Source of the DNA: Prosthecobacter debontii
Lineage (GTDB): Bacteria; Verrucomicrobiota; Verrucomicrobiia; Verrucomicrobiales; Verrucomicrobiaceae
Direction: 5' to 3'
DNA: 64,000 bases
Assembly: GCA_945860295.1 (NCBI GenBank)
Contig: CAMAQH010000013.1
Span: forward strand, 1 to 64,000
Each line of letters begins with the position of its first letter. Position 1 is the first letter of the stretch. Positions 53,734 to 63,247 of this stretch are shown here, in pieces. Below the pieces are notes generated by a model. The model did not search any database and had not been told where the DNA came from. It saw only the letters and a program-made list of their open reading frames with translations. The translations under genes were made by a program, and so were the position numbers.

Positions 53734-54984
53734 ATGACCGTCTCCCAGCCTTCGAACTCACGCACCGCATGGATGATCGTGGCGCTACTCTTCCCTGTGG
53801 CCCTACTGAACTACCTGGATCGGCAGATGATCGCTTCGATGAAGGTCTCGGTGATGACAGATGTCACCAGCATCGGCAGTGAAGCAAACTGGGGCTACAT
53901 GCTCGGTCAGTTTAAATGGGTGTATGCTTTTTTTAGCCCGATTGGAGGCTATATCGCTGACCGATTCAGTCGAAAGCACACCATTGTTGGTAGCCTGCTC
54001 ATCTGGTCGCTCATCACTTATCTGACGGGGCATGTGAGCGACTACCACGAGCTACTCTGGGCGCGCACAGCCATGGGCATCAGCGAGGCTTTCTACATAC
54101 CCGCAGCGCTCGCTCTGATCGCAGATTTCCATACAGGCGACACACGCTCGCGCGCTGTCGGCGTGCATCAGACGGGCATCTACTGCGGTGTCATGATCGG
54201 TGGCTTTGCAGGTTATGTGAATGAGTGGCCTGACTTCGGCTGGCGCGGCGCTTTCGACTACACGGGGATCGTCGGCGTGTTATATGCGCTGCCGCTGTTA
54301 TTTCTGCTCAAAGACGTGCCTCGATCAGTCACATCAGCACCCTTACTAAAACCATCCGTCGGCACTGCTGCGCGTGAGCTATTGACAAACCGCTCCTTCA
54401 TCTTGCTCGTGCTCTACTTCACGCTGCCAGCGCTTGCTGCCTGGGTCGTGCGGGATTGGATGCCGGCCATTTTACAAAAGGAATTCAACATCAGTCAGGG
54501 CAAAGCTGGCGTCTCAGCAGCGCTTTACTGGCAGGCTGCGGCTCTCGTTTCCGCGATGCTTGGCGGCTGGTTGGCTGATCGGTGGATGCGCAAAACGCAG
54601 CGTGGACGCATTCACGTCAGCGCCATCGGCATGGTGCTCATCGTCCCTGCCCTTTTTGGCGTCGGCAATGCACCCGCCATGCATTCCTTTGGCCTCGCCA
54701 TTGCTTCGCTCATTCTCTTCGGCATCGGCTGGGGATTCTTTGATGGCAACAACATGCCCATCCTTTCCCAGATCACTCGACCGCATCTCCGCGCCACGGG
54801 TTATGGCATCATGAATTTCGTCAGCATGAGCTGCGGTGGACTAGCCGACTGGGGCTTTGGCGTGCTCAATGACGTCAAGGTGCCGCTGAATGTCATCTTC
54901 AGCGTGTTCGCCAGCCTCTGCCTACTTTCAGCCCTGCTGGTGCTCATGATCCGCCCGCAGCTAAGCACCCGCGAGGACACATGA
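53734..54984 (+). CDS. Major facilitator superfamily transporter (hexuronate/anion type)
   Basis: A 416-residue, twelve-segment transporter from ATG 53734. The first membrane segment carries VALLNYLDRQMIASM, the anion:cation symporter signature seen in ExuT/GudP/NarK-like families, and YIADRFSRKHTIVGS is the MFS loop 2-3 motif (G-x-x-x-D-R). ARTAMGISEAFYIPAALALI and IGWGFFDGNNMPILSQ are further family-like stretches. Likely substrates are sugar acids or other organic anions, imported with H+ or Na+; this is inferred. A hairpin with CATGCG repeats precedes it. The scpB gene follows 70 bases later. Confidence 0.88.
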   Translation: MTVSQPSNSRTAWMIVALLFPVALLNYLDRQMIASMKVSVMTDVTSIGSEANWGYMLGQFKWVYAFFSPIGGYIADRFSRKHTIVGSLLIWSLITYLTGHVSDYHELLWARTAMGISEAFYIPAALALIADFHTGDTRSRAVGVHQTGIYCGVMIGGFAGYVNEWPDFGWRGAFDYTGIVGVLYALPLLFLLKDVPRSVTSAPLLKPSVGTAARELLTNRSFILLVLYFTLPALAAWVVRDWMPAILQKEFNISQGKAGVSAALYWQAAALVSAMLGGWLADRWMRKTQRGRIHVSAIGMVLIVPALFGVGNAPAMHSFGLAIASLILFGIGWGFFDGNNMPILSQITRPHLRATGYGIMNFVSMSCGGLADWGFGVLNDVKVPLNVIFSVFASLCLLSALLVLMIRPQLSTREDT

Positions 54985-55054
54985 TTTTGACAGGTCACAC
55001 CCCAGCTTGACTCCCCCATGAGGCTGGCTTTGGATGAGACTCGTTTTTTATCTC

Positions 55055-55741
55055 ATGGAACTGACCGCCATCGTCGAATCTCTGCTCTTTGCCACCCAGG
55101 AACCCCTGCCTTTGACGCAAATGGTCACGGCAGTCAAAGACACGGCTAGGGACATCAAAGATACGGCGGAAGAAGGTGCCTTAGCTCCCGAGTGGGTCAC
55201 TGAGCTATTGACCATCGATGAACTCAATGTGCGTAGTGCCATCGACAGCCTTGTGGCGCACTATGAAGCGGATGGCCGAGCCTTCACTATCGTCGAGCGT
55301 CCCCATGGCTGGCGGCTCTGTGCCAAAGCTGAGTACTCTGAGTGGTGTCGCGCTCTGTTCCCTGGAAAAAAAATCCAGCGGCTCAGTCAGCCTGCTTTGG
55401 AGACCTTGGCCATCATCGCCTATCGCCAGCCGATCACGCGCGCTGGGATCGAGGCCGTACGCGGAGTCAGCGTGGACTCCATGGTCCAGCAGCTTGTGGA
55501 TCGCAGCCTGATTAAAATCGAGGGTCGCGCCGATCTGCCTGGCAAGCCCATTCTCTACGGCACTACCGAGGCCTTCTTGGAGCACTTCGCCGTCCGCACG
55601 CTGGATGAATTGCCGAACGCCACCGAGCTGCGTCGAGTCAAACTGCCGACTCCTGATTCCGAACAGCCCGGCTCCGCCAACACTGAGACGCAGCTTTCGC
55701 TCGAACCTGTTTCTCTGCCGACACCTGAATCAGCCGAGTAA
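55055..55741 (+). CDS. scpB: Segregation and condensation protein B
   Basis: A 228-residue ScpB from ATG 55055 (MELTAIVESLLFATQEPLPL), the family-typical start. Two winged-helix domains: ESLLFATQEPLPLTQM early and LETLAIIAYRQPITRAGIEA then VRGVSVDSMVQQLVDRSLIK near 110-150, with GKPILYGTTEAFLEHFAV. ScpB joins ScpA and SMC in the condensin that organises and separates chromosomes. No scpA is adjacent in this window. An insertion (TARDIKDTAEEGALAPEWVT) after residue 25 is longer than in common homologues. The pheA gene follows after 18 bases. Confidence 0.92.
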   Translation: MELTAIVESLLFATQEPLPLTQMVTAVKDTARDIKDTAEEGALAPEWVTELLTIDELNVRSAIDSLVAHYEADGRAFTIVERPHGWRLCAKAEYSEWCRALFPGKKIQRLSQPALETLAIIAYRQPITRAGIEAVRGVSVDSMVQQLVDRSLIKIEGRADLPGKPILYGTTEAFLEHFAVRTLDELPNATELRRVKLPTPDSEQPGSANTETQLSLEPVSLPTPESAE

Positions 55742-55759
55742 TATCAGTCACACTCTGCC

Positions 55760-56848
55760 ATGTCACTGGATCAAACACGCGCCCAGATCGACGCCATCGA
55801 CCAGCAGCTTATCCGCCTGCTCAATGAGCGCGCCGATTGCGTGCAGCAGATCGGTGAAATCAAGAAGAAGGATGGACTTGACATTTATGTCCCCGGTCGT
55901 GAAGAGGCATTGCTGAGGAAGCTCTGTCAGCTCAATGCAGCGCAGAATGGCAAGCTCACCGAGAAGGCGATCCGCGCCATCTTTCGTGAAATCATGAGCG
56001 CCGCCCTAGCTCTGGAGAACAGCCTGAAGATCGCCTACCTCGGCCCTGCCGGATCATGGACGCATCAGGTAGCTGTGCATAAATTTGGCAATAGTGTGGA
56101 GTATGTGGCCGAGTGCAGCACAGAAGGCGTCTTTGCGCGTGTCGCATCACGCCAGATCGACTACGGCGTGTTACCAATCGAGCATTCAGCCGAGGGGGCC
56201 GTGCATCACACGCTCGATCACCTCGTTGACTCGCCCTTGCAGATTTATGCAGAGATTTTGTGGAAGCTGGAGACCGTCGTCATGGCGCAGGATTCGGATT
56301 CATTGCCCACCACGATCTATGGTCACCCACAGATGCTCGCGCCCTGCCGAGCCTGGATTAATCAGCGATTCCCTGGGACCAAACTCATCGAAAGCGCCTC
56401 ATCAAGTCTCGCCGCGACACACGCGGAAACCGAGGTCGGCACAGCAGCCGTCGGCACGCCACTGAGCGCGGAATTACACGGGCTGCGCGTGCTGGCCACC
56501 TCACCACGCGAGTATGCTTCACGCGCGCGATTCATCATTCTCGGTCACCGCAGTGGCGCTCCGAGCGGGAATGACAACGCCATGCTAATGGTCCATGCGC
56601 GCGATCGAGTAGGTGCTCTTTTGGAGGTGCTCCAAGTCTTCGCCGCGAGGAACGTGAATGTGCGCCAGATTGAAAATCGCCCTGTTCCTGGTGATGTGAC
56701 AGGCACGCAGGCACGCTTCTTTTTAGAGATCAGCGGTCATCATGAGGACGCTCTTTTGCAAGCCACCATTCAGGAGCTAACAGCCCTCGGAGCTAGCGTG
56801 AAACCTCTCGGCAGTTACCCCGCACCGAGCTGGATCGAGGAGCATTAA
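55760..56848 (+). CDS. pheA: Bifunctional chorismate mutase / prephenate dehydratase
   Basis: A 362-residue P-protein. Residues 3-88 form an AroQ chorismate mutase (RAQIDAIDQQLIRLLNERAD then IGEIKKKDGL), 92-270 the prephenate dehydratase (IAYLGPAGSWTHQVAVHKFG, YGVLPIEHSAEGAVHHTLD), and 280-360 an ACT domain (VGALLEVLQVFAARNVNVRQ then IENRPVPG) that binds phenylalanine for feedback control. It turns chorismate into phenylpyruvate. With tyrA at 32.9 kb both aromatic branches are present. It lies 18 bases after scpB, a frequent neighbour in Verrucomicrobia and relatives. Confidence 0.95.
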   Translation: MSLDQTRAQIDAIDQQLIRLLNERADCVQQIGEIKKKDGLDIYVPGREEALLRKLCQLNAAQNGKLTEKAIRAIFREIMSAALALENSLKIAYLGPAGSWTHQVAVHKFGNSVEYVAECSTEGVFARVASRQIDYGVLPIEHSAEGAVHHTLDHLVDSPLQIYAEILWKLETVVMAQDSDSLPTTIYGHPQMLAPCRAWINQRFPGTKLIESASSSLAATHAETEVGTAAVGTPLSAELHGLRVLATSPREYASRARFIILGHRSGAPSGNDNAMLMVHARDRVGALLEVLQVFAARNVNVRQIENRPVPGDVTGTQARFFLEISGHHEDALLQATIQELTALGASVKPLGSYPAPSWIEEH

Positions 56849-58258
56849 TTACAGCTTCTTGAGCAATCCCTGGAGCAGGTCACCCAGACCCTCACCACGG
56901 ATCAAGTTCTTGAGGATTCGATCCAACTTGGGCTTAACCTCAGGATCTGAAAGAGAGCCTTTCGATTCGATGTCAAAGGTCATACGACCACGCTTATCCG
57001 ACAGGGCTTTGATGACTCCGCTTGTCAGCGACTCACCCAATTTGGCTTTTGCCACGCCGGCCTGAAGTCGCGCCTGAAGCGCCGCCCCACACGAGAGGCG
57101 GAAGTCCATTTCATGCTTGTCTTGTGAGCCATTGAACCAGGAACTTTTTTCGATCAGCACCTCATACTCAGAGAAAACAAAACGTGTATCACTTCGCAGA
57201 CCGAAGAAGTTGTTTTTAAAGACCCCCTCGACAATGGCTGGCTCCAGAAGTGCACCACCAATCGACACCGGAGCTAGATCCACACCGTATTCCTGGAGCT
57301 TCTTCAACTCTTTCCCCGCAGCATCCCCGATCGTGATATGACCCGCAAGCACAGAACCCTGAGCCAAAGTCAGTTTAAGCGTCGTCGTCGGCATCCAATC
57401 ACCCGTGGCCAGATCAATTGGCACCAAATCACCCTCACCACTGAGTTTCAAATTGGCCAGCTCAGCCGGCCGCTTCACGCCGCCAATGCGGGCCTCACCA
57501 CGAACCTTGATATTAGCACCAAGCGTGGAGTGCATCCGGTTGTGGAGGGCGAGATCAGCATGCTGAATATCGATGTCAGATAGAGTGAAAAAAAAGTCAC
57601 TCACTTGAATCAGGGTCTTCTTGTTGGTGATCGTCATCTGCCCGCGCTCTAAGGAGGCGCTATTCACAGCAAAGGTATAACCAGAACTACGTTCCGTCAC
57701 CACAGGCTTTGAAGCCGCAGCGGGCGCATTGACGGGGATGGCAAGCGGCATTTCACTTTCAGCACTCAGCTTGCGAAAAAGAGCTTCCAGGCTGCTGCGA
57801 CCCTGCTCATCTTGCATCTCAGTCACGACGGGTGAATCTATTTTCAATTGCTCGATAAAGATCCGCTTATTTAGCAAATCATCCAGCTTCACAGACAACA
57901 CGATCTCAGGGATCACGATGGGGGCAATCCCATCCGCAAGAGGCGTGCGATCCGACAGAGGTTTCGCCACTTCAGCATCACGAGGGGCGATTTTTACGCC
58001 TGCAAAAACCAGTTTCGCCGGACGACTCAGCAGACTGAGATTGGCATCATCAATCTGGCAGCGGCAATTGTAGTTCTCCTCCAGCATTTTCACCCAGATC
58101 TCTGGCCCCATCTTGCGCATCACCCACCATGAAGCGCCAGCCAGGACACATCCTGCCAGTAATGCCAAAACCACTCCGACAATCACCACGATTCGGAAGA
58201 GACTGCGCGCACCACGCTTCACAGGACTACCCTCAATGACGTTCTGCATTTCATTCAT
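56849..58258 (-). CDS. AsmA/DUF748-like envelope protein
   Basis: A 469-residue protein with a cytoplasmic N-terminus, one membrane span (about residues 20-48; SLFRIVVIVGVVLALLAGCV) and a long periplasmic beta-rich part. LSRPAKLVFAGVKIAPRDA, VIPEIVLSVKLDDLLNKRIF and a C-terminal KPKLDRILKNLIRGEGLGDL are typical of the AsmA-like superfamily of lipid-transfer and envelope-biogenesis proteins. It probably helps carry or organise outer-membrane lipids, inferred from the fold. The gene converges on pheA with abutting ends (no spacer), so any terminator must lie inside coding sequence. A DUF6580 gene precedes it. Confidence 0.75.
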   Translation of the reverse strand: MNEMQNVIEGSPVKRGARSLFRIVVIVGVVLALLAGCVLAGASWWVMRKMGPEIWVKMLEENYNCRCQIDDANLSLLSRPAKLVFAGVKIAPRDAEVAKPLSDRTPLADGIAPIVIPEIVLSVKLDDLLNKRIFIEQLKIDSPVVTEMQDEQGRSSLEALFRKLSAESEMPLAIPVNAPAAASKPVVTERSSGYTFAVNSASLERGQMTITNKKTLIQVSDFFFTLSDIDIQHADLALHNRMHSTLGANIKVRGEARIGGVKRPAELANLKLSGEGDLVPIDLATGDWMPTTTLKLTLAQGSVLAGHITIGDAAGKELKKLQEYGVDLAPVSIGGALLEPAIVEGVFKNNFFGLRSDTRFVFSEYEVLIEKSSWFNGSQDKHEMDFRLSCGAALQARLQAGVAKAKLGESLTSGVIKALSDKRGRMTFDIESKGSLSDPEVKPKLDRILKNLIRGEGLGDLLQGLLKKL

Positions 58259-58303
58259 GGCGGAGAGCCTTGGTCAAAATTTGTTGTTGCGGAAAAATTC
58301 AGA

Positions 58304-58912
58304 CTAACCAAGAACGACCTGTCTACCCCAGGGCATCTGATTCAGTTGCCGCACACGCGCTTCAGCATTGAAAGCCAAGATCAGCATGGCGCTAAAGCCC
58401 AGATCACTGAGCAGTGAAGCCCGGAAGAAAGTCCACGTCGGTGCATAACCTGGCAGACCTATCGTTAGAGCCTGCGCCCAACCCGAGAGGCTCTTGGCAT
58501 AGGCTGGCTCGACCATCCATGAGGCGGTATTGGTGACCAAGTAGAACAAAGCACTGCCTATGAACACTCCGAGCAGTGCTTGCAGAATTCCCAAACGAAC
58601 TCTCAAGCGTGAAGCGACCAAGGCAAGCGCTGCATACATCACGTAGATTGCCAGGCTCTCCAAATTCAGCGCAGAGGCAACCCCGAGCACGGTGAGATTG
58701 ATGCCAAGCATCGCCAAGGGCCATACAAACCAAGGCAGTGCGCGGGGCAGCACGAGTGTGCCGGTGAATGCTAGCGCCAACCAGGGTGAGAAATTTGGCA
58801 GTAAGCTCATCCCTGGCGACTCCAGCTTTAACCAGCGCAATACGAGAGCGCAGGTGATGAGGAGTAAAGGAACCCAAAGCATGGGTGTAGAGCGGCGTTC
58901 GGCAAGGGTCAT
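58304..58912 (-). CDS. DUF6580 family membrane protein
   Basis: A 202-residue inner-membrane protein with about six hydrophobic segments: MLWVPLLLITCALVLRWL, SLLPNFSPWLALAFTGTLVL, ALPWFVWPLAMLGINLTVLG, then SLAIYVMYAALALVASRLRV, ALLGVFIGSALFYLVTNTAS and ASLLSDLGFSAMLILAFNAE. The N-terminal P-N-F/S-P-x-x-A-x-A and late LVTNTASW stretches are family signatures of DUF6580, which structurally resembles ECF transporter S components. Its substrate, if any, is unknown. It precedes the AsmA-like gene by 45 bases on the same strand. Confidence 0.85.
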   Translation of the reverse strand: MTLAERRSTPMLWVPLLLITCALVLRWLKLESPGMSLLPNFSPWLALAFTGTLVLPRALPWFVWPLAMLGINLTVLGVASALNLESLAIYVMYAALALVASRLRVRLGILQALLGVFIGSALFYLVTNTASWMVEPAYAKSLSGWAQALTIGLPGYAPTWTFFRASLLSDLGFSAMLILAFNAEARVRQLNQMPWGRQVVLG

Positions 58913-59070
58913 AGTTGCGATAATACGAAGAGTTTTCTGACGTGCAACCCAGGGAAATTAGTCTCTCAACAAGCACTGTGTTAGACGTTTTGTCTCAGCG
59001 TTCTGCATTCTGATGAATCCACGCAGCCCTCTGGGGCGAAGAACTCTGACTAGCACACTTCCGCACACTC

Positions 59071-60348
59071 ATGCCACCGCCACGCATTGCCATCATTGGG
59101 ACCGGAATCTCCGGTCTAGGCTGTGCGCATTTCCTGCACCGGCGTTTTGACCTAACGCTCTATGAAGCTGCAGATTACATCGGTGGGCATACAAACACAG
59201 TCACTGTCACTGAGGACGGTTGCGATTTGCCGATCGACACGGGGTTCATGGTCTTCAATCATCAGACCTATCCCCTGCTCTGCCGTCTCTTCAAAGAATT
59301 GGGTGTGGAGACCAAGCGCACGGACATGTCCTTCAGCCTGCGCCATTTACCCACGGGCTATGAATACAATGGCAAGAACCTCGACACAATCTTTGGTCAG
59401 CGCAGCAACCTGCTCAGCCCACGCTTCTGGCGCTTCCTGCTGAAAATTAAACGCTTTAATCAAGAGACGGTCGACGCAATGAACGATTCGCGCTTTGAGA
59501 GCATGAGTCTCCGGCAGTATGTCGATGCACGCGGCTACGGTGAGGATTTTTTAAATCTCTACATCATTCCCATGGGCAGCGCCGTGTGGTCCACACCGCC
59601 AGAGTTGATGCTGGATTTCCCGGCTATCACCCTGATGCATTTTTGGTTCAACCACGGCTTCCTCGGCATGAGTACGCGACATCCATGGTGGACCGTGGTC
59701 GATGGTTCACGTCAATATGTGAGAAAACTTGTGCCGCCTTTTCGTGAGCGCATTCGTCTGAACACAGCCGTTCAGCGCATTGAGCGTCAAGATGGTAAAG
59801 CCATCATCCACACTCAAGATCAGGCACCTGAAACCTACGATAAAGTTATCTTGGCCACGCACGCTCCGACCTCATTGAAAATGCTAGCTGCACCCACGGA
59901 GCTTGAAACTAAGCTGCTTTCCTGCTTTAACTACCAGCCTAATATGGCCACGCTGCATACGGATGATCGTTTCATGCCAAAGACCCGCAAATGCTGGGCT
60001 TCATGGAACTACCATGTCGAGTATGATCAGAGCGGCGTCATCCAGCCAAGTACTCACTACTGGATGAATCTGCTCCAAGGCGTGTCGGAAAAAACGAACT
60101 ACTTTGTCAGCATCAACGGCGCTGAGTCGATTGATCCTGCCAAGGTCATCAAACGCATTCCTTATGAGCACCCGCTCTTTGATGTGCAGGCCACGGCAGC
60201 TCAAAAGCGCCTGCCCGAATTGCATCAAATCTCGCGCGATCAAACAACCTACTTCTGCGGAGCTTGGCAGCGCTACGGCTTCCATGAGGATGGCTTCCTG
60301 TCAGCCGTCAATCTCTGCCGCGACCTGCTCGGAGAAGAACCCTGGTGA
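59071..60348 (+). CDS. FAD-dependent amine-oxidase-like oxidoreductase (lipid cassette)
   Basis: A 425-residue flavoprotein. The N-terminus has the dinucleotide motif IAIIGTGISGLGCAHFL then TLYEAADYIGGHTNTV; GSAVWSTPPELMLDFPAITL and YFCGAWQRYGFHEDGFLSAV (C-terminal FAD contact) are typical of the NAD/FAD protein that accompanies cyclopropane-fatty-acid-synthase-like genes in many bacteria. It probably oxidises or reduces a fatty-acyl chain or a methylated intermediate; this is not proven. It is the first gene of a six-gene operon whose members overlap or nearly overlap. The next start (TGATG) overlaps its stop. Confidence 0.88.
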   Translation: MPPPRIAIIGTGISGLGCAHFLHRRFDLTLYEAADYIGGHTNTVTVTEDGCDLPIDTGFMVFNHQTYPLLCRLFKELGVETKRTDMSFSLRHLPTGYEYNGKNLDTIFGQRSNLLSPRFWRFLLKIKRFNQETVDAMNDSRFESMSLRQYVDARGYGEDFLNLYIIPMGSAVWSTPPELMLDFPAITLMHFWFNHGFLGMSTRHPWWTVVDGSRQYVRKLVPPFRERIRLNTAVQRIERQDGKAIIHTQDQAPETYDKVILATHAPTSLKMLAAPTELETKLLSCFNYQPNMATLHTDDRFMPKTRKCWASWNYHVEYDQSGVIQPSTHYWMNLLQGVSEKTNYFVSINGAESIDPAKVIKRIPYEHPLFDVQATAAQKRLPELHQISRDQTTYFCGAWQRYGFHEDGFLSAVNLCRDLLGEEPW

Positions 60349-61145
60349 TGAATATATCATCAGCCATCTACGAATGTTCAGTCATGCATCACCGCCTGAC
60401 GCCTAAACAGCACCGCTTCGCCTATGATGTGTTTTACCTCTGGCTTGATCTGGACGAGTTGGACACGCTATCCAGCCAGCTGAGGCTCTTTAAGCGCAAT
60501 CGTTGGGCTATGTTTTCTTTCTTTGATGCGGATCACATCATGAAGGATGGACAGGAGGTGAAAGCCAACGTGCTTCAGGTGATTCGCGAGTCTGGAGTGG
60601 ATACCGCAAACATCGCCAAAGTGCGGTTGTTGACCTTCCCGCGCATCTTTGGGTACATCTTCAATCCCGTCTGCTTCTACTACTGCTTTGATGCTGATGA
60701 GCAGCCTGTCTGCGCTGTCGCAGAGGTCACAAATACGTTTCACGAACAGAAGCCGTACGTGCTCGCGAATCAGGAGGACGACCGCTTCAGGCTCATTACG
60801 CCAAAGCATTTTTATGTCTCCCCTTTTTGTGGCCTTGAACTGAATTTCGACTTCAAACTTAGACTGCCCACAGAGCATTTAGAAATCCATGTCGATGACC
60901 GCCAAGGCGAAGATCGCGTCATCCTTACCAGTCTTCAGGGAAAGCGCCGCCCGCTCACCGATTCAGGACTACTGGCCTGTGCATTCAAGTATCCGCTACT
61001 AACCCTGAAGGTGATTTTTCTCATTCACTGGCATGCTTTTCGCCTCTGGATGAAGGGCCTGCACGTTTATCGAAAAAGAGAAGACACCGACCTCCAACGC
61101 GGTGTCTATCGCCCGCACCGCTCCATAACTCCGCAAGAACCATGA
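60348..61145 (+). CDS. DUF1365 protein (lipid cassette)
   Basis: A 265-residue DUF1365 protein from ATG 60348, overlapping the preceding stop by one base; a GTG at 60345 is the alternative. Family blocks: ECSVMHHRLTPKQHRFAYDV near the start, VRLLTFPRIFGYIFNPVCFY near 100, YVSPFCGLELNFDFKLRLP and WHAFRLWMKGL near the end. DUF1365 occurs almost always between an FAD oxidoreductase and a CFA-synthase-like methyltransferase, so it probably handles a fatty-acyl or phospholipid substrate. No catalytic motif is established. Its stop overlaps the next start by 4 bases (ATGA). Confidence 0.9.
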   Translation: MNISSAIYECSVMHHRLTPKQHRFAYDVFYLWLDLDELDTLSSQLRLFKRNRWAMFSFFDADHIMKDGQEVKANVLQVIRESGVDTANIAKVRLLTFPRIFGYIFNPVCFYYCFDADEQPVCAVAEVTNTFHEQKPYVLANQEDDRFRLITPKHFYVSPFCGLELNFDFKLRLPTEHLEIHVDDRQGEDRVILTSLQGKRRPLTDSGLLACAFKYPLLTLKVIFLIHWHAFRLWMKGLHVYRKREDTDLQRGVYRPHRSITPQEP

Positions 61146-62419
61146 ACGCCACCACACTCAAACGTAACAATGGCCAAGCCGCCCCAGCCATGGCTCAAGG
61201 CCCTAGCTTCTATGAGCGACTCGTCATGGGCACGCTGCGCAAATTCCCTCTCGGTGGCCTGCGCATGACGCTGCCAGACGGGCGCGAGCACCGACTCGGA
61301 GATCCCAAAAGTCCAATCACAGCAGAGATCAGAGTCACCAATCAAGATTTCTTCCGTAAGTGCGCCTTGTATGGAAACGTTGGCTTTGGTGAGTCCTATG
61401 TTGAGAGTGACTGGGAGACCGATGATATCTCCCGCGTGATCTCATGGTTTATCCAAAACATCGTAGCGACACAAGGAACGGAGTCTTCATCCACCCGACT
61501 CGCTGGCACAAATTTACTCAAGGCTTACAACCGCATTCTGCACCTACTCAGGCCAAACAGTGTGAAGACAAGCCGACGCAATATTTCAGATCACTATGAT
61601 CTTGGGAACGACTTTTATTCCCTCTGGCTGGACAAGACCATGACCTACTCATCGGCACGCTTTACCCGTGATGGTCAGCCACTCGAAGACGCACAGAACG
61701 CCAAGTATGAAGCGCTCTGCCAGAAGCTGCAGCTCAAAGCCACTGATCATGTGCTGGAGATCGGCTGCGGCTGGGCAGGATTCTGCACCTATGCTGCGCG
61801 TGAGTATAGCTGCCGAGTCACATGCCTCACGATCTCTGAAGAGCAGTTAAAATATGCGACGGATCGTGTGAAGCTTGAAGGTCTGGATCACCTCGTCGAA
61901 ATCCGACTTCAGGATTATCGCCACGTCACCGGGCAGTTCGATAAGATCGCTTCTATCGAAATGCTGGAGGCCGTAGGTGAAGCTTATGTGGACACCTATT
62001 TTGCCAAGTGTCATGAGGTGCTCAAACCGAATGGACTACTTGCTTTTCAAGTCATAACGGTGCCTGACTGCAAATATCGAAACATGGTGAAGAGCGTGGA
62101 TTGGATTCAAAAGCACATTTTCCCTGGATCACTCCTGCTCAGTCTGGGGCGCATCAATCAAGCCATGAACAAGACTGGCGACATGTTCCTACATGGCGTC
62201 GAAGACCTCGGTGCTAGCTATGTAAAAACTCTGCGCATGTGGCATGAGCGCCTGAACTCAAAGCTCGATGAAGTGAAGGAGCTTGGCTTTGATGAGCGGT
62301 TCATTCGCAAATGGAACTTCTATTTCCAATACTGCGAAGCTGCGTTTGCGACCCGCAACATCAGCGTCGTCCAAGCGGTCTATACCCGCCCGAATAATAG
62401 CACACTCGCGCGGTCATGA
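61142..62419 (+). CDS. Cyclopropane-fatty-acyl-phospholipid-synthase-like methyltransferase
   Basis: A 425-residue SAM-dependent methyltransferase of the CFA-synthase family. NISDHYDLGNDFYSLWLDKT then MTYSSARF precedes SAM motif I (VLEIGCGWAGFCTYAAREY near residue 203), LTISEEQLKYATDR and FDKIASIEMLEAVGEAY, followed by FPGSLL and the C-terminal FYFQYCEAAFATRNI. CFA synthases methylate cis double bonds of membrane phospholipid acyl chains, giving cyclopropane or, with partner reductases, methyl-branched or furan fatty acids. The partners here (FAD oxidoreductase, DUF1365, DUF1295) suggest a product beyond a simple cyclopropane ring. It overlaps both neighbours by 4 bases. Confidence 0.92.
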   Translation: MNATTLKRNNGQAAPAMAQGPSFYERLVMGTLRKFPLGGLRMTLPDGREHRLGDPKSPITAEIRVTNQDFFRKCALYGNVGFGESYVESDWETDDISRVISWFIQNIVATQGTESSSTRLAGTNLLKAYNRILHLLRPNSVKTSRRNISDHYDLGNDFYSLWLDKTMTYSSARFTRDGQPLEDAQNAKYEALCQKLQLKATDHVLEIGCGWAGFCTYAAREYSCRVTCLTISEEQLKYATDRVKLEGLDHLVEIRLQDYRHVTGQFDKIASIEMLEAVGEAYVDTYFAKCHEVLKPNGLLAFQVITVPDCKYRNMVKSVDWIQKHIFPGSLLLSLGRINQAMNKTGDMFLHGVEDLGASYVKTLRMWHERLNSKLDEVKELGFDERFIRKWNFYFQYCEAAFATRNISVVQAVYTRPNNSTLARS

Positions 62420-62754
62420 TCCTCACGCTCCGCATCTTCTTCATCGTGGTCCTCGCATCCATGCTCTGCGTCACGACTTGGGCCAGCACGCATGTCGCGG
62501 TTTGGAAACTACCTTATGAGACTTGGACGCATCCGTGGTTCATCGCGACTTTGTTTGATGCCTACTGGGGCTTCCTGACTTTCTACTGCTGGCTGGTTTA
62601 TAAAGAGGTGTCATGGGTGGCCCGCATCGCTTGGTTACCCAGCATCTTATTGCTCGGAAACATCGCCATGGCCATTTACGCGCTCATCCAGCTATTTAAA
62701 GCGCCACTGAATGCTCGGATCGAAGACGTGCTGATTCGGAGGAGTGCGAGGTGA
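62416..62754 (+). CDS. DUF1475 small membrane protein (lipid cassette)
   Basis: A 112-residue membrane protein with about three hydrophobic segments: LRIFFIVVLASMLCVTTWAS, HPWFIATLFDAYWGFLTFYC and ILLLGNIAMAIYALIQLF. The YWGFLTFYCW and EVSWVARIAW stretches match DUF1475. The role is unknown; in this cassette it may be a membrane partner of the methyltransferase or of the C-terminal DUF1295 protein. Its ATG overlaps the previous stop (ATGA), and its stop overlaps the next GTG start. Confidence 0.85.
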   Translation: MILTLRIFFIVVLASMLCVTTWASTHVAVWKLPYETWTHPWFIATLFDAYWGFLTFYCWLVYKEVSWVARIAWLPSILLLGNIAMAIYALIQLFKAPLNARIEDVLIRRSAR

Positions 62755-63233
62755 TTGGCCAAAAGGCTTCTCTGTGGCAGCTCTGGATCACTCATCCTAT
62801 CCTGCAACAGCTCACCCAAGGAGTCTCACCACCAAAGATTGCCCAAGCCATCTCTTATGGGATCACTCTCGGCCTGTTTCCCATCCTTGGATCAAACACT
62901 ATACTCACACTGGCTGTGGGTGTCACATTGCGGCTAAACCAGCCCATCTTGCAGGTCTTCAAAACACTTACTTACCCCTTTCAATGGGTTACAGTTTTCG
63001 GATTCTATCGCGCAGGCGAATGGCTTTTTAATGCGCCACATGTCAGCATTCACATTCCCACGATGATGAAGCGTTTTTTTGCTGAGCCAGGCCCATTCTT
63101 TAAAGACTACGGTATGACAGCACTCTACGGCATCGCTGTTTGGTTGATACTCGCGCCTGCCATCGGCTGGCTCATTTACGTCATCACCAAGATCATGATC
63201 GAAAAACTGGTCTCCCTGAAAAACACACACTAG
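62751..63233 (+). CDS. DUF2062 membrane protein (lipid cassette)
   Basis: A 160-residue DUF2062 protein from a GTG start overlapping the previous stop. Family blocks: LTQGVSPPKIAQAISYGITL, GLFPILGSNTILTLAVGV and RLNQPILQVFKTLTYPFQW, with two to three membrane segments. DUF2062 domains are often attached to glycosyltransferases or other lipid-acting enzymes and may organise membrane substrates; no activity is known. Translational coupling through overlapping codons ties it to the cassette. Confidence 0.87.
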   Translation: MIGQKASLWQLWITHPILQQLTQGVSPPKIAQAISYGITLGLFPILGSNTILTLAVGVTLRLNQPILQVFKTLTYPFQWVTVFGFYRAGEWLFNAPHVSIHIPTMMKRFFAEPGPFFKDYGMTALYGIAVWLILAPAIGWLIYVITKIMIEKLVSLKNTH

Positions 63234-63247
63234 CAGCCCATCGCTTC